A stretch of DNA of 64,000 nucleotides, from assembly GCA_900544825.1 (NCBI GenBank), contig UQWP01000001.1:1-64000 (forward strand), written 5' to 3'. The position numbers and the translations under genes were made by a program. Source of the stretch: an uncultured Prevotella sp. Lineage in GTDB: Bacteria > Bacteroidota > Bacteroidia > Bacteroidales > Bacteroidaceae. The notes beneath the pieces are model-generated. The model was not told where the DNA came from, did no database searches, and worked only from the letters and a program-made list of their open reading frames with translations. Positions 7,237-14,994 of this stretch are shown piece after piece. How positions within the stretch are numbered: position 1 is the first letter of the stretch; every line of letters begins with the position of its first letter.

Positions 7237-9603
7237 TTATTTTCTAACGTAGAGCTTGAAGCCCTTGACGCTGCCCGGTGCACCCTGCTCTGCACGTGGC
7301 AAGTACTCGAAGGCTGAGATGGTTACCTCCTTGCCCATATCCACGATTCCGAGATGTGGGAAGTTGGCGCCCTTCTCGGTCTGCCAGTAGGTACTCTCCT
7401 GGAGGTCGAACATCTTGTCGAGTGTAGAGTTACCCTTCTCGCTGTCAGCGTAGTAAGCCACCCAGTTGTTGCGGTCGATGCGGTTGCCCTGTGCATCCTG
7501 GAGATAAACTTCGGCGATGGCAATCTGGCTGTCGCCGCTCTGGCTGCTCTCTGCCTGGATAGCGAAGTAGCGACCGGTTACCGGCTTGTCGAGCTTGATG
7601 GTCTGCCAGCCGTTGCCAGCCTTGAACTCGCCCTTCAATACTGGAGTCTCTGAATTGAGATCCATGCGATGACCTGGCTCGTTGTGCTTGTTGCTCTTTT
7701 CGAGATTCAGCTTGTCGAGCTCCGGATGATCCTGGCAGAAAGCGGTAGGAGCCACGGTAGAACCTGGCTTGCCTGCTTCGCCCTTAGGACCTACTACATC
7801 GAGAACGATGACCTCGTTCTTGCCCTTCTTCAACCAGCAGCCTGGGAGATAGAGGGTCTGCTGAGGACCAATCTGCCAGAAGCGGCCGAGGGCATGACCA
7901 TTGACGTAAACCTGACCCTTGCCGAATGCCTCCATATTAATAAAGGTGTCGCCCACCTTATTAATATTAAAGTAGCCACGATAGTAACCAGCCTTGGTCT
8001 GCAAGCCGCGCATCTTGTTGGTTGGCATGGCGAGTGCCTTTACTGCTGTCTGATAGTCATCAGCAATGCTGCTGTTGTTCCATCGGGTAGGGGTGAGGGC
8101 AAGTTCGCAATTCTCTTTCTGAGTAGTGAGGGTTACGTTGCCGATGATACCCTTGTAGTCCTTGATGGCACGACCGAAGTTGATTCGTCCCATACCTTCT
8201 ACCACGATGGTGAGCTGGGCACCCTGTGGCATAGCTGGCAATTCGAGTGATTTCTCATTCTTTACACGGTCAATCTTGCCTACATATTTTCCGTTCACAT
8301 ATACCTGGGCAAAATCGTGGAACTCGCCAGTCAGGGTTGATGCACTTTCGATGGCTGGAACCTGGGTTTCGTAAACCATGGTTCCCCATCCCATATCCAT
8401 ATCCTCGAAGCACTGAGGAGCATGGGTTTCCTTCTCCTTTCCGATACCATAGCTCAATGGCTTGTATTCGGTAAACTTGAACTCAGGCACCTTGATGATT
8501 GCCATCGGCGCCTTAGGCACGGCTGGCAACTTCTTGCCGTCGTTGTATTTCGCCATCATCTTCTGGAGTTCGTAGAACTTAGGAGTAGCCAATCCCCATT
8601 CGTTGATAGGGGCATCGTAATCATAGCTGGTTACGTCTGGCTGGAAACCAGGAGAGTTGGCTCCTGCCCAATGGCCGAAGCTGGTTCCGCCGTGAGTCAT
8701 ATAGAGAGAGAAGCTGATGCCTTTGCTCAGCATCTCGTCCATTCCTTCTACCATATCCTTGGCAGGGCGGGTCTCGTGGCGTGCTCCCCACTTGTCGAAC
8801 CAGCCACTCCAGAACTCTGAACACATCTTAGGAGCATTCGGACGAACCTCACCGAGACGCTTAAACTGCTGGTCGATGTTGGCACCTGTACCGAAGTTCA
8901 TAGTCCAGGTGAGGTCATCGAGACCATTGTTCAGGAAGTTGGATGACCAGTCGCACTGGAAGAGGCTCACCTTATCGAATCCGCTCTTGCGGACGATGTC
9001 GCGGATGGCGCTTACGTATGGCTTGTCCTTGCCGTAAGAACCATATTCGTTTTCTACCTGAACCATGATGATAGGACCGCCGTTCTGGATGGTGAGTGGA
9101 GCCAACTGCTTGCCCACTTCCTTCTCGAAGATCTCTACTCGCTGCATGAAGTAAGGGTCCTGCTCACGAAGGCGGATATCCTTCTTCTTGAGGAGCCACC
9201 AAGGCAGACCACCCATTTCCCATTCAGCACAAACGTATGGTCCTGGGCGAACGATGACATACATACCGTTCTTCTGAGCGAGGCGGCAGAAAGCAGCCAC
9301 GTCGTTATTGCCGGTGAAGTCGAACTTGCCTTCCTCCTGCTCGTGGATATTCCAGAACACATAGAGGCAGACGGTATTCATGCCAAGTGCCTTGCACATC
9401 TTGATGCGGTGTTCCCAGTAAGCGCGAGGAATACGAGGATAGTGTAACTCGGCAGCCTTTACCACGAAAGGTTTGCCATTGAGAAGGAAAGTCTTGTCGC
9501 CAGTAGTGAAGGTGCCACCTTTCTGTGCCGCCATCATCTGAGCTGGTGCCAGTGCCAATAGTGAGGCAAAGGCTAATGTCTTGATTGAAGTTGATAATGT
9601 CAT
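7237..9603 (-). CDS. Secreted GH35 beta-galactosidase
   Basis: 788-aa glycoside hydrolase family 35 enzyme, expected to release terminal beta-galactose from plant or host glycans. A signal peptide (residues 1-26, LALAPAQMMAAQ) indicates export. The TIM-barrel catalytic domain (about 30-350) shows RPGPYVCAEWEMGGLP, the acid/base in QVENEYGSYG (Glu186) and the nucleophile in SEFWSGWFD (Glu263). Beta-sandwich domains follow, with a GRFWQIGPQQTLYLPGCWL segment typical of the family. The C-terminal 150 residues resemble a discoidin-like (F5/8 type C) carbohydrate-binding domain. It is not next to SusC/SusD genes, so it is not part of an obvious polysaccharide utilisation locus here. Confidence 0.93.
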   Translation of the reverse strand: MTLSTSIKTLAFASLLALAPAQMMAAQKGGTFTTGDKTFLLNGKPFVVKAAELHYPRIPRAYWEHRIKMCKALGMNTVCLYVFWNIHEQEEGKFDFTGNNDVAAFCRLAQKNGMYVIVRPGPYVCAEWEMGGLPWWLLKKKDIRLREQDPYFMQRVEIFEKEVGKQLAPLTIQNGGPIIMVQVENEYGSYGKDKPYVSAIRDIVRKSGFDKVSLFQCDWSSNFLNNGLDDLTWTMNFGTGANIDQQFKRLGEVRPNAPKMCSEFWSGWFDKWGARHETRPAKDMVEGMDEMLSKGISFSLYMTHGGTSFGHWAGANSPGFQPDVTSYDYDAPINEWGLATPKFYELQKMMAKYNDGKKLPAVPKAPMAIIKVPEFKFTEYKPLSYGIGKEKETHAPQCFEDMDMGWGTMVYETQVPAIESASTLTGEFHDFAQVYVNGKYVGKIDRVKNEKSLELPAMPQGAQLTIVVEGMGRINFGRAIKDYKGIIGNVTLTTQKENCELALTPTRWNNSSIADDYQTAVKALAMPTNKMRGLQTKAGYYRGYFNINKVGDTFINMEAFGKGQVYVNGHALGRFWQIGPQQTLYLPGCWLKKGKNEVIVLDVVGPKGEAGKPGSTVAPTAFCQDHPELDKLNLEKSNKHNEPGHRMDLNSETPVLKGEFKAGNGWQTIKLDKPVTGRYFAIQAESSQSGDSQIAIAEVYLQDAQGNRIDRNNWVAYYADSEKGNSTLDKMFDLQESTYWQTEKGANFPHLGIVDMGKEVTISAFEYLPRAEQGAPGSVKGFKLYVRK

Positions 9604-9645
9604 TATGTTGAATTGTTTTTTAATATTATTGTTTATTATTGCGTT

Positions 9646-9654
9646 GCAAAGATA
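9646..9654 (-). promoter_or_regulatory. -7 promoter box of the GH35 gene
   Basis: TATCTTTGC on the minus strand, 43 bp before the GH35 start codon. Confidence 0.65.
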
Positions 9655-9824
9655 GGGATTTTTGTGCGGAATAAGGTGTAGAAATCAGTCATAAAGGAGT
9701 ATTATTCGGTAAAAACAGATAATTTGAGGTCTTTTTGGGGGGGCTCTGATACTTAATAATGAGGATTTTAGTGAAAAGAGGAGAAAATCTTGTTCCATTC
9801 TTCTCTTTTCTCATTTAATTATCG

Positions 9825-9833
9825 TATCTTTGC
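9825..9833 (+). promoter_or_regulatory. -7 promoter box of the 37-codon small ORF
   Basis: TATCTTTGC in a T/C-rich context, 25 bp before the ATG at 9858. No canonical TTTG at -33. Confidence 0.65.
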
Positions 9834-9857
9834 ACTCGAAATCAAATTGTAACAGGA

Positions 9858-9971
9858 ATGATCAAGTCAATGACGATAAATATAGGCTATCAGGCCAAGA
9901 AAGATAATGCTGGTGGGAATGGACTCATCGGTAACATCAACGTACAGACACCTTGCGGACAAGGTGTATAA
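9858..9971 (+). CDS. 37-aa small ORF with its own promoter and terminator
   Basis: Not a recognised family. It has an ATG start, 37 codons and a TAA stop. The peptide begins MIKSMTINIGYQ, has KKDNAGG at residues 14-20 and ends NVQTPCGQGV. It is soluble in character, glycine- and asparagine-rich, with one Cys near the C-terminus. The unit is compact: a -7 box 25 bp upstream and a strong terminator hairpin starting 3 nt after the stop. Either a genuine small protein or peptide, or a leader peptide/attenuator for the pflB gene 160 bp downstream. The double glycine at 19-20 could be a leader-cleavage site, but the usual ELSxxEL leader motif is absent and no peptide exporter is nearby. Confidence 0.5.
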   Translation: MIKSMTINIGYQAKKDNAGGNGLIGNINVQTPCGQGV

Positions 9972-9974
9972 AAA

Positions 9975-10003
9975 CCCGGGCACAAACGTGTTCGGGCTTT
10001 TTT
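9975..10003 (+). terminator. Terminator of the 37-codon ORF
   Basis: A 9-bp stem CCCGGGCAC (9975-9983) with GTGTTCGGG (9988-9996), including two G-U pairs, a 4-nt loop, then C and six T. Confidence 0.88.
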
Positions 10004-10008
10004 ATTCC

Positions 10009-10055
10009 CCTATATATAATTAAGGTGGAATTTGCCTATATATAACAAGGTGGAA
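10009..10055 (+). repeat. Direct repeat upstream of pflB
   Basis: CCTATATATAATTAAGGTGG begins the first copy (10009-10030) and CCTATATATAACAAGGTGG the second (10035-10055); they differ by one base change and one deletion. Centre spacing is about 26 bp. No -7 box was found between here and pflB, so this could be part of an unconventional or activator-dependent promoter. Confidence 0.55.
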
Positions 10056-10133
10056 ATTGACAGGTTTAGAAGAATGACAGTGTGTACAATTATATATATA
10101 TTTATTAACTTATAAAATAAAGGATTAACGAAA

Positions 10134-12383
10134 ATGATGAAAACAGAATGGAGAGGTTTCAAGGGAAACCAGTGGCAGAGTGAAGTGAATCTTCGTGATT
10201 TCGTTCAGAACAACTACACTAGCTACGACGGCGATGAGTCGTTCCTGGCAGAACCTACTCAGGCTACCAACACCCTTTGGGGTATGTTGAAGGAACTCCA
10301 GAAAGAGGAGCGTGCCAAGGGTGGTGTGCTCGATATGGAGACCGAGGTGGTTTCTGGATTGACAGCTTACGGTGCTGCCTATATTGGCGAGGGTACTAAG
10401 GAGTTGGAGAAGGTAGTTGGTCTGCAGACCGATAAGCCTTTGAAGCGTGCCTTCATGCCATACGGTGGTATCAAGATGGCAGAGCAGGCTTGTACTACAT
10501 ACGGCTACCAGCCATCAGAGAAGCTGCACGAGATTTTCCACAAGTATTGCAAAACTCATAATGACGGCGTGTTTGATGCTTATACCCCTGAGATGAAACT
10601 CGTGCGCCATAACCACATCCTCACTGGTCTGCCTGATACATACGGTCGTGGCCGTATCGTAGGTGACTACCGTCGTGTGGCTCTTTATGGTATCGATTTC
10701 CTCATCAAGGAGAAGCAGAACGACCTCGCTAACATGGGTGACCGTGAGATGATCGATGAGGTGATCCGTCTTCGCGAAGAGGTTTCTATGCAGATCAAGG
10801 CGCTCAAGGGCTTGAAGGAGATGGCTCAATTGTATGGTTACGATATCAGCCAGCCAGCTAAGAACGCTCGCGAGGCTGTACAGTGGTTGTACTTCGGTTA
10901 CCTCGGTGCTGTGAAGACTCAGAATGGTGCTGCGATGTCTGTAGGTCGTATCTCTACCTTCCTCGACATCTATATCCAGCGCGACTTGAACGAGGGTACT
11001 CTTACAGAGGATGAGGCTCAGGAGCTCATCGACCACTTGGTCATGAAGTTCCGTATGGTGAAGTTCGCCCGTATCCCTTCTTACAACGAGCTCTTTACTG
11101 GTGACCCTGTTTGGGCTACTCTCGAGGTAGGTGGTATGGGTCAGGATGGCCGCTCTATGGTTACAAAGAACGACTTCCGTTTCCTCCACACATTGGAGAA
11201 CATGGGTCCTTCACCAGAACCAAACTTGACCGTACTCTATAGCTCTCGCTTGCCAAAGGCATTCAAGCACTACGCTTCTCTGATCTCTGTCAAGACAAGC
11301 TCTATCCAGTATGAGAACGACGATGTAATGCGCCCAGTTTGGGGTGACGACTATAGCATCTGCTGCTGTGTATCTGCTACACAGACTGGTAAGGAGATGC
11401 AGTTCTTCGGTGCACGTGCCAACTTGGCTAAGTGCTTGACCTATGCTGTTTCTGGCGGTGTTGATTCAAAGACACGTGAGCAGTGCGGTCCTAAGTATCG
11501 CGCCGTTGAGGGTGATGTTTTGACATACGAGGAGTTCATGCCACGTTTCATGGATATGATGGACTGGTTGGCTGGCGTTTATGTAAAGACATTGAACCTC
11601 ATCCACTACATGCACGACAAGTACTTCTACGAGGCAGCAGAGTTGGCGCTCATCGATACAGATGTTCGTCGTACTTTCGCTACAGGTATCGCTGGTTTCA
11701 GCCACGTAGTTGACTCTATCTCAGCTATCAAGTATGCTAAGGTTAACATCATCCGTGATGAGACTGGTTTCCCTCTCAGCTTCAAGACCGAGGGCGATTT
11801 CCCACGTTACGGTAACGATGATGAGCGTGCTGATGAGATTGCAGTATGGTTGCTCAAGACCTTCATGAACATGATCAAGAAGCACCACACATACCGCAAT
11901 TCTGAGCCTACTACATCTATCCTGACTATCACATCAAATGTAGTATATGGTAAGTTCACCAGCAACATGCCTGATGGTCGTCCAGCCGGTGCTCCTTTGG
12001 CTCCAGGTGCTAACCCATCTTACGGTGCAGAGAAGAACGGTCTTTTGGCTTCTTTGAACTCTGTAGCTAAGTTGCCATACGAGTATGCCCTCGATGGTAT
12101 CTCTAATACTCAGACCATCAGTCCAGGTGCTCTCGGTCACAACGATGAGGAGCGTGCCCAGACATTGGTAGGTGTATTGGATGGTTACTTCAACCAGGGT
12201 TCTCACCACCTGAACGTGAACGTATTCGGTATCGACAAGCTCAAGGATGCTATGGAGCACCCAGAGAAGGAAGAGTACCAGAACTTCACCATCCGTGTAA
12301 GTGGTTACGCAGTTAAGTTCATCGACTTGACACGCGAGCAGCAGCTCGATGTAATCGCTCGTCAGGCTCACGAGAGACTCTAA
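10134..12383 (+). CDS. pflB: Pyruvate formate-lyase (formate C-acetyltransferase)
   Basis: 749-aa glycyl-radical enzyme converting pyruvate and CoA to acetyl-CoA and formate in anaerobic fermentation. The active-site cysteines are within [21 protein letters not shown] (Cys410-412; the family has a Cys-Cys pair, here three in a row). The glycyl-radical motif RVSGYAVKF near the C-terminus places the radical at about Gly724. Codon use is strongly biased towards a small codon set, as expected of a highly expressed gene. It ends in a terminator. The activase gene lies 420 bp downstream, separated by two tiny membrane-protein genes. Confidence 0.97.
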   Translation: MMKTEWRGFKGNQWQSEVNLRDFVQNNYTSYDGDESFLAEPTQATNTLWGMLKELQKEERAKGGVLDMETEVVSGLTAYGAAYIGEGTKELEKVVGLQTDKPLKRAFMPYGGIKMAEQACTTYGYQPSEKLHEIFHKYCKTHNDGVFDAYTPEMKLVRHNHILTGLPDTYGRGRIVGDYRRVALYGIDFLIKEKQNDLANMGDREMIDEVIRLREEVSMQIKALKGLKEMAQLYGYDISQPAKNAREAVQWLYFGYLGAVKTQNGAAMSVGRISTFLDIYIQRDLNEGTLTEDEAQELIDHLVMKFRMVKFARIPSYNELFTGDPVWATLEVGGMGQDGRSMVTKNDFRFLHTLENMGPSPEPNLTVLYSSRLPKAFKHYASLISVKTSSIQYENDDVMRPVWGDDYSICCCVSATQTGKEMQFFGARANLAKCLTYAVSGGVDSKTREQCGPKYRAVEGDVLTYEEFMPRFMDMMDWLAGVYVKTLNLIHYMHDKYFYEAAELALIDTDVRRTFATGIAGFSHVVDSISAIKYAKVNIIRDETGFPLSFKTEGDFPRYGNDDERADEIAVWLLKTFMNMIKKHHTYRNSEPTTSILTITSNVVYGKFTSNMPDGRPAGAPLAPGANPSYGAEKNGLLASLNSVAKLPYEYALDGISNTQTISPGALGHNDEERAQTLVGVLDGYFNQGSHHLNVNVFGIDKLKDAMEHPEKEEYQNFTIRVSGYAVKFIDLTREQQLDVIARQAHERL

Positions 12384-12403
12384 TCAATTAGAAGAATAAA
12401 TAT

Positions 12404-12448
12404 TGCCCGCTAGATTTTCTTTCCGGAGGATATTTAGCGGGCATTTTT
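12404..12448 (+). terminator. Terminator of pflB
   Basis: A 9-bp perfect stem TGCCCGCTA (12404-12412) with TAGCGGGCA (12435-12443), 22-nt loop, followed by five T. Confidence 0.85.
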
Positions 12449-12492
12449 AGCTTATTTAACTGCAAAATAGAACAAGGTATTGATTATTTTAC

Positions 12493-12501
12493 TAATTTTG
12501 C
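12493..12501 (+). promoter_or_regulatory. -7 promoter box directly before a start codon
   Basis: TAATTTTGC ends only 3 bp before the ATG at 12505. With a start site normally a few bases after this box, the mRNA would be leaderless or nearly so. Confidence 0.6.
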
Positions 12502-12504
12502 GGT

Positions 12505-12720
12505 ATGAATTTATCAAAGGATGGAAAAAGAACTTTATTTGCTGAAGCAAGTAAGTTCTGTTTGGATATAGCCAAGTTAGTTATTGGTGGTGTTCTTTTG
12601 GCGGGCATCATGAAGGAAGATATAGATAAAGTAACTCTTTATTTGCTAGGAGTTCTTATTGTCTTATTCTTTACTTTCTTAGGCTTCTTGTTTTTAATCA
12701 TTTCTAAAAAGATAAAATAA
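12505..12720 (+). CDS. 71-aa two-helix membrane protein (DUF6722-like)
   Basis: Small hypothetical inner-membrane protein. After a basic, soluble N-terminus (MNLSKDGKRTLFAEASKF) come two hydrophobic helices, about 20-37 (LDIAKLVIGGVLLAGIM) and 42-67 (VTLYLLGVLIVLFFTFLGFLFLII), and a basic tail KKIK. It resembles small Bacteroidota proteins annotated DUF6722, but that match is from memory. The promoter abuts the start codon. A 29-codon ORF starts 2 bp after its stop, and pflA overlaps that ORF, so all three are likely co-transcribed. Confidence 0.7.
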   Translation: MNLSKDGKRTLFAEASKFCLDIAKLVIGGVLLAGIMKEDIDKVTLYLLGVLIVLFFTFLGFLFLIISKKIK

Positions 12721-12722
12721 TT

Positions 12723-12812
12723 ATGGGTGTATTTCTTTTTTTAGGTGTTATAGCCTTATTTATGAGTGTTTTTGCATTGTGGGGAGTATATGATCTTCGA
12801 AAGAATGCATAA
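12723..12812 (+). CDS. 29-aa single-helix membrane microprotein
   Basis: An ATG two bases after the preceding stop opens 29 codons ending in TAA. The product starts MGVFLFLGVIALF, continues MSVFALWGVYDL and ends RKNA: one membrane helix with a short basic tail. Its last bases overlap the pflA start (the string ATGCATAA holds the pflA ATG and this stop), suggesting translational coupling. Too short for routine annotation; support is the tight packing and clean hydrophobic pattern. Confidence 0.6.
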   Translation: MGVFLFLGVIALFMSVFALWGVYDLRKNA

Positions 12813-13536
12813 AGGTTTTGTTCACAGCATAGAGAGCTTTGGTTCTGTAGATGGACCAGGCATCCGTTTTCTGATTTTTCTGCAGGGATGTCCGATGCGC
12901 TGCCAGTTCTGCCATAACCCGGATTCCTGGAAGACGGGAGTGGGAGAGGAATGGACAGCCGATGACCTTCTGGACAAGGCAGAGCGATTCAAGAGTTATT
13001 GGGGAGACAAGGGCGGTATTACCGTGAGCGGTGGAGAAGCTTTGATGCAGATAGACTTTCTCATTGAACTCTTCGAGAAAGCCCATCAGCGTGGCATCAA
13101 TACCTGTCTCGATACATCTGCCCAGCCTTTCAGAAGAGAGGGAAAGATCTTTGAGAAATTCGAGCGTCTGATGGCTGTTACTGATACAGTTCTTCTGGAT
13201 ATCAAGCATATCAACGATGAAAAGCATCAGCAACTTACGCTTCATTCCAATAAGAACATACTCGATTGTGCCCGCTATCTCAGCGAGATTCACAAACCGG
13301 TATGGATCCGCCACGTCCTCATTCCGGGCATTACCGATCAGGATGAGTACCTGGAAGAGTTGAGAGACTTCCTCTCTACGCTCAGCAATATCCAGCGCAT
13401 AGATGTATTGCCTTATCATACGATGGGCATCTACAAATATGAGAAGCTGGGAATCCCTTATCCGCTAGATGGCATAGAACCTCCTGGCAGAGAACGTGTG
13501 GCTCATGCCGAATCTATATTGCAGAAGGCATTATAG
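12805..13536 (+). CDS. pflA: Pyruvate formate-lyase activating enzyme
   Basis: 243-aa radical-SAM enzyme that installs the glycyl radical on PflB. The Cx3Cx2C cluster motif is in QGCPMRCQFCHNPDSW, followed by GGITVSGGEALMQ (SAM-binding GGE motif), DTSAQP, LLDIKHIN and RHVLIPGITD. In-frame ATGs exist at 12766, 12790 and 12805. The last (MHKGFVHSIESFGSVDGPG) aligns best with known PflA N-termini and overlaps the preceding microprotein stop by 8 bp. A terminator follows at 13556. Confidence 0.95.
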   Translation: MHKGFVHSIESFGSVDGPGIRFLIFLQGCPMRCQFCHNPDSWKTGVGEEWTADDLLDKAERFKSYWGDKGGITVSGGEALMQIDFLIELFEKAHQRGINTCLDTSAQPFRREGKIFEKFERLMAVTDTVLLDIKHINDEKHQQLTLHSNKNILDCARYLSEIHKPVWIRHVLIPGITDQDEYLEELRDFLSTLSNIQRIDVLPYHTMGIYKYEKLGIPYPLDGIEPPGRERVAHAESILQKAL

Positions 13537-13905
13537 ACCCGGCAGAGCGTACTACCATAGTTGGGCTTGCCTTGGGGGTAGGCTCAACTATGTTTTCTTT
13601 ATGGGTTTCTACAGAACTGACCAGGCGTGCCTTGATGATAGGCTTGCAGATATAATCATTCACACCCATTTCATAGCAGTCATCGATGTTGTCCTTGTTG
13701 TTGAGCAGGGAAACAACAATGATTGCCATCTCCGATTTGTCGTAAGAAGCTCTGACGTACTTGATGACGTCCCAGCCGTTTACCTGAGGCATCATCAGGT
13801 CGAGCAGGATGATGTTGGGCTGGAAGCTATCTACCAGTTCGATAGCTTTAGCTCCACCATCCGCTTTCTGAATTTCAACGTCTAAGCCTTTCAGCATATC
13901 AGCAA
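13514..13905 (-). pseudogene. Response-regulator receiver-domain remnant
   Basis: The reading frame (ATG at 13897, 127 codons) matches the middle and C-terminal part of a CheY-like receiver: IILLDLMMPQVNGWDVI contains the phospho-acceptor Asp, VVSLLNN the Thr/Ser position and YICKPI the conserved Lys. The first beta strand and acidic Asp pair are missing; upstream codons read only LVAD before a stop. The frame then runs through the pflA terminator and into the pflA 3' end, so the C-terminus is probably not native either. It therefore looks like a fragment of a receiver or hybrid sensor. It is bounded upstream by a 12-bp palindrome (13927-13965). Confidence 0.7.
13556..13600 (+). terminator. 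Terminator of pflA
   Basis: CATAGTTGGGC (13556-13566) pairs with GCTCAACTATG (13582-13592) with one G-T pair, followed by TTTTCTTT. Confidence 0.85.
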
Positions 13906-13926
13906 CTAATTATTGCAAATAGAACT

Positions 13927-13965
13927 AGTAACTACTCATGCCCATAGGGGTGCTGAGTAGTTACT
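13927..13965. repeat. Palindrome between the receiver remnant and the zeta-toxin gene
   Basis: AGTAACTACTCA (13927-13938) and TGAGTAGTTACT (13954-13965) form a perfect 12-bp stem with an inner GC-rich loop. No T run follows on either strand, so it looks more like a REP-type repeat or recombination scar than a terminator. The rest of 13906-14090 shows nothing else. Confidence 0.6.
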
Positions 13966-14090
13966 GGCGGTAATGAAGTTGTGAAAAAGCCTAAAAATGG
14001 TTTTGTTTCTTGTGGTATCATATATGTTACAAAAGGGAATACGGAAGAGGGTGCTGTTTTTGGCATCTCTTTCGTTTTCTCCTTTTTGGT

Positions 14091-14699
14091 CTATTCTTCT
14101 TTGTTGGCAATGCCTATAGCCCATTCTGGAATTTCCTTCACGTATTCCTTGAATATTTTACCTTCTGTCATTCTGAAAAGAAGTTGAGCTTCTACGCCGT
14201 CAATTGAGTTGTCATATACGTATGTACGGTCGGCTAAAGAAGCGGCTAGTTTGCAGTTACCTATTGATTTGAAATATCGACTTATAATTTTTTTGATGGG
14301 TACATCGTGTCCACCTTTTAATACTCTTGCAGCAATACGAGATGCATTAATTGTAGGTGAAGAGGTGCCTACGAAAAAAAGCCGGATGAAGAATCCTTGC
14401 TCCTTAGCTCTGTGGATGAAATCGATTTTTTCTTCTGTGGACATAACGGTCTCGAAAATCATACTGTGCTTGTTTTGAAGGCATTCTTCTCTTTGTGCTT
14501 GGCAATATTGAGCTGCTTTTAAAACTGCATCTTGATTGTTCCAATCGCCAAAAATATTTTGGGCTACATTGTCGGGGTTAATGTAGAGCGAGTCTTCTAG
14601 CCATTCGTGTTGAAGAATGCGAGAGGTGATTGTCGTCTTCCCTGAACCATTAGGACCGGCAATAATTATTAAAACGGGTTTATGTGTATTATTTGCCAT
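14091..14699 (-). CDS. Zeta-toxin-like P-loop kinase
   Basis: 202-aa P-loop protein. Walker A is GPNGSGKTT (residues about 15-23). NPDNVAQNIFGD and SMIFETVMST match the substrate-side motifs of zeta toxins, which phosphorylate UDP-N-acetylglucosamine and block cell-wall synthesis. RLFFVGTSSPTINASRIAARVLKGGHDVP carries the conserved Arg and GGHDV segment. Its start overlaps the end of the small upstream ORF by 11 bp, a normal arrangement for antitoxin-toxin operons. Alternatively a non-toxic small-molecule kinase; a toxin role is inferred. Confidence 0.85.
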   Translation of the reverse strand: MANNTHKPVLIIIAGPNGSGKTTITSRILQHEWLEDSLYINPDNVAQNIFGDWNNQDAVLKAAQYCQAQREECLQNKHSMIFETVMSTEEKIDFIHRAKEQGFFIRLFFVGTSSPTINASRIAARVLKGGHDVPIKKIISRYFKSIGNCKLAASLADRTYVYDNSIDGVEAQLLFRMTEGKIFKEYVKEIPEWAIGIANKEE

Positions 14700-14889
14700 A
14701 TAGGGTTTGATATTTATGAGCAGCTTGGTTGGAAGCTTCTCTTATCATGTTAATTACTTTTTTCTTTGTATCTTCGTGCTCTTCTCTGTATTGTACGGCT
14801 GCCTCATGCATAATCTGAGCCAGCATTTCATCTGTTGGTTCTTCCATGCTTGTCAGCCTATAGCTATTTAATTCTTTTTCTGAAATCAT
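14689..14889 (-). CDS. Putative antitoxin partner of the zeta-like toxin
   Basis: 66-aa acidic, helical protein (EEPTDEMLAQIMHEAAVQ, REEHEDTKKKVINMIREA), with no DNA-binding motif evident. It precedes and overlaps the zeta-like gene by 11 bp, the order and size expected of the antitoxin in such pairs. A -7 box lies 25 bp upstream. Function is inferred from context. Confidence 0.75.
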   Translation of the reverse strand: MISEKELNSYRLTSMEEPTDEMLAQIMHEAAVQYREEHEDTKKKVINMIREASNQAAHKYQTLYGK

Positions 14890-14913
14890 AATTCTAATAT
14901 TTTAAAATATGGC

Positions 14914-14922
14914 GCAAATATA
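14914..14922 (-). promoter_or_regulatory. -7 promoter box of the antitoxin-toxin operon
   Basis: TATATTTGC on the minus strand, 25 bp before the antitoxin start codon. Confidence 0.6.
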
Positions 14923-14994
14923 CGATTATTTTCTGAAACGTGCAAGAAAATCCTGTTTTTTTAGTAAAACTTGCATAATAAGGCATATAAGACG

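Noticed and set aside
9858..9971. Class II bacteriocin precursor (because of Gly-Gly at residues 19-20)
   Set aside because: The leader lacks the ELSxxEL pattern, and no C39 peptidase/ABC exporter or immunity gene is present; kept only as an unassigned small ORF.
13514..13897. Functional 127-aa response regulator
   Set aside because: It lacks the first beta strand and the acidic Asp pair needed for phosphorylation and runs into the pflA terminator, so a remnant is more likely.
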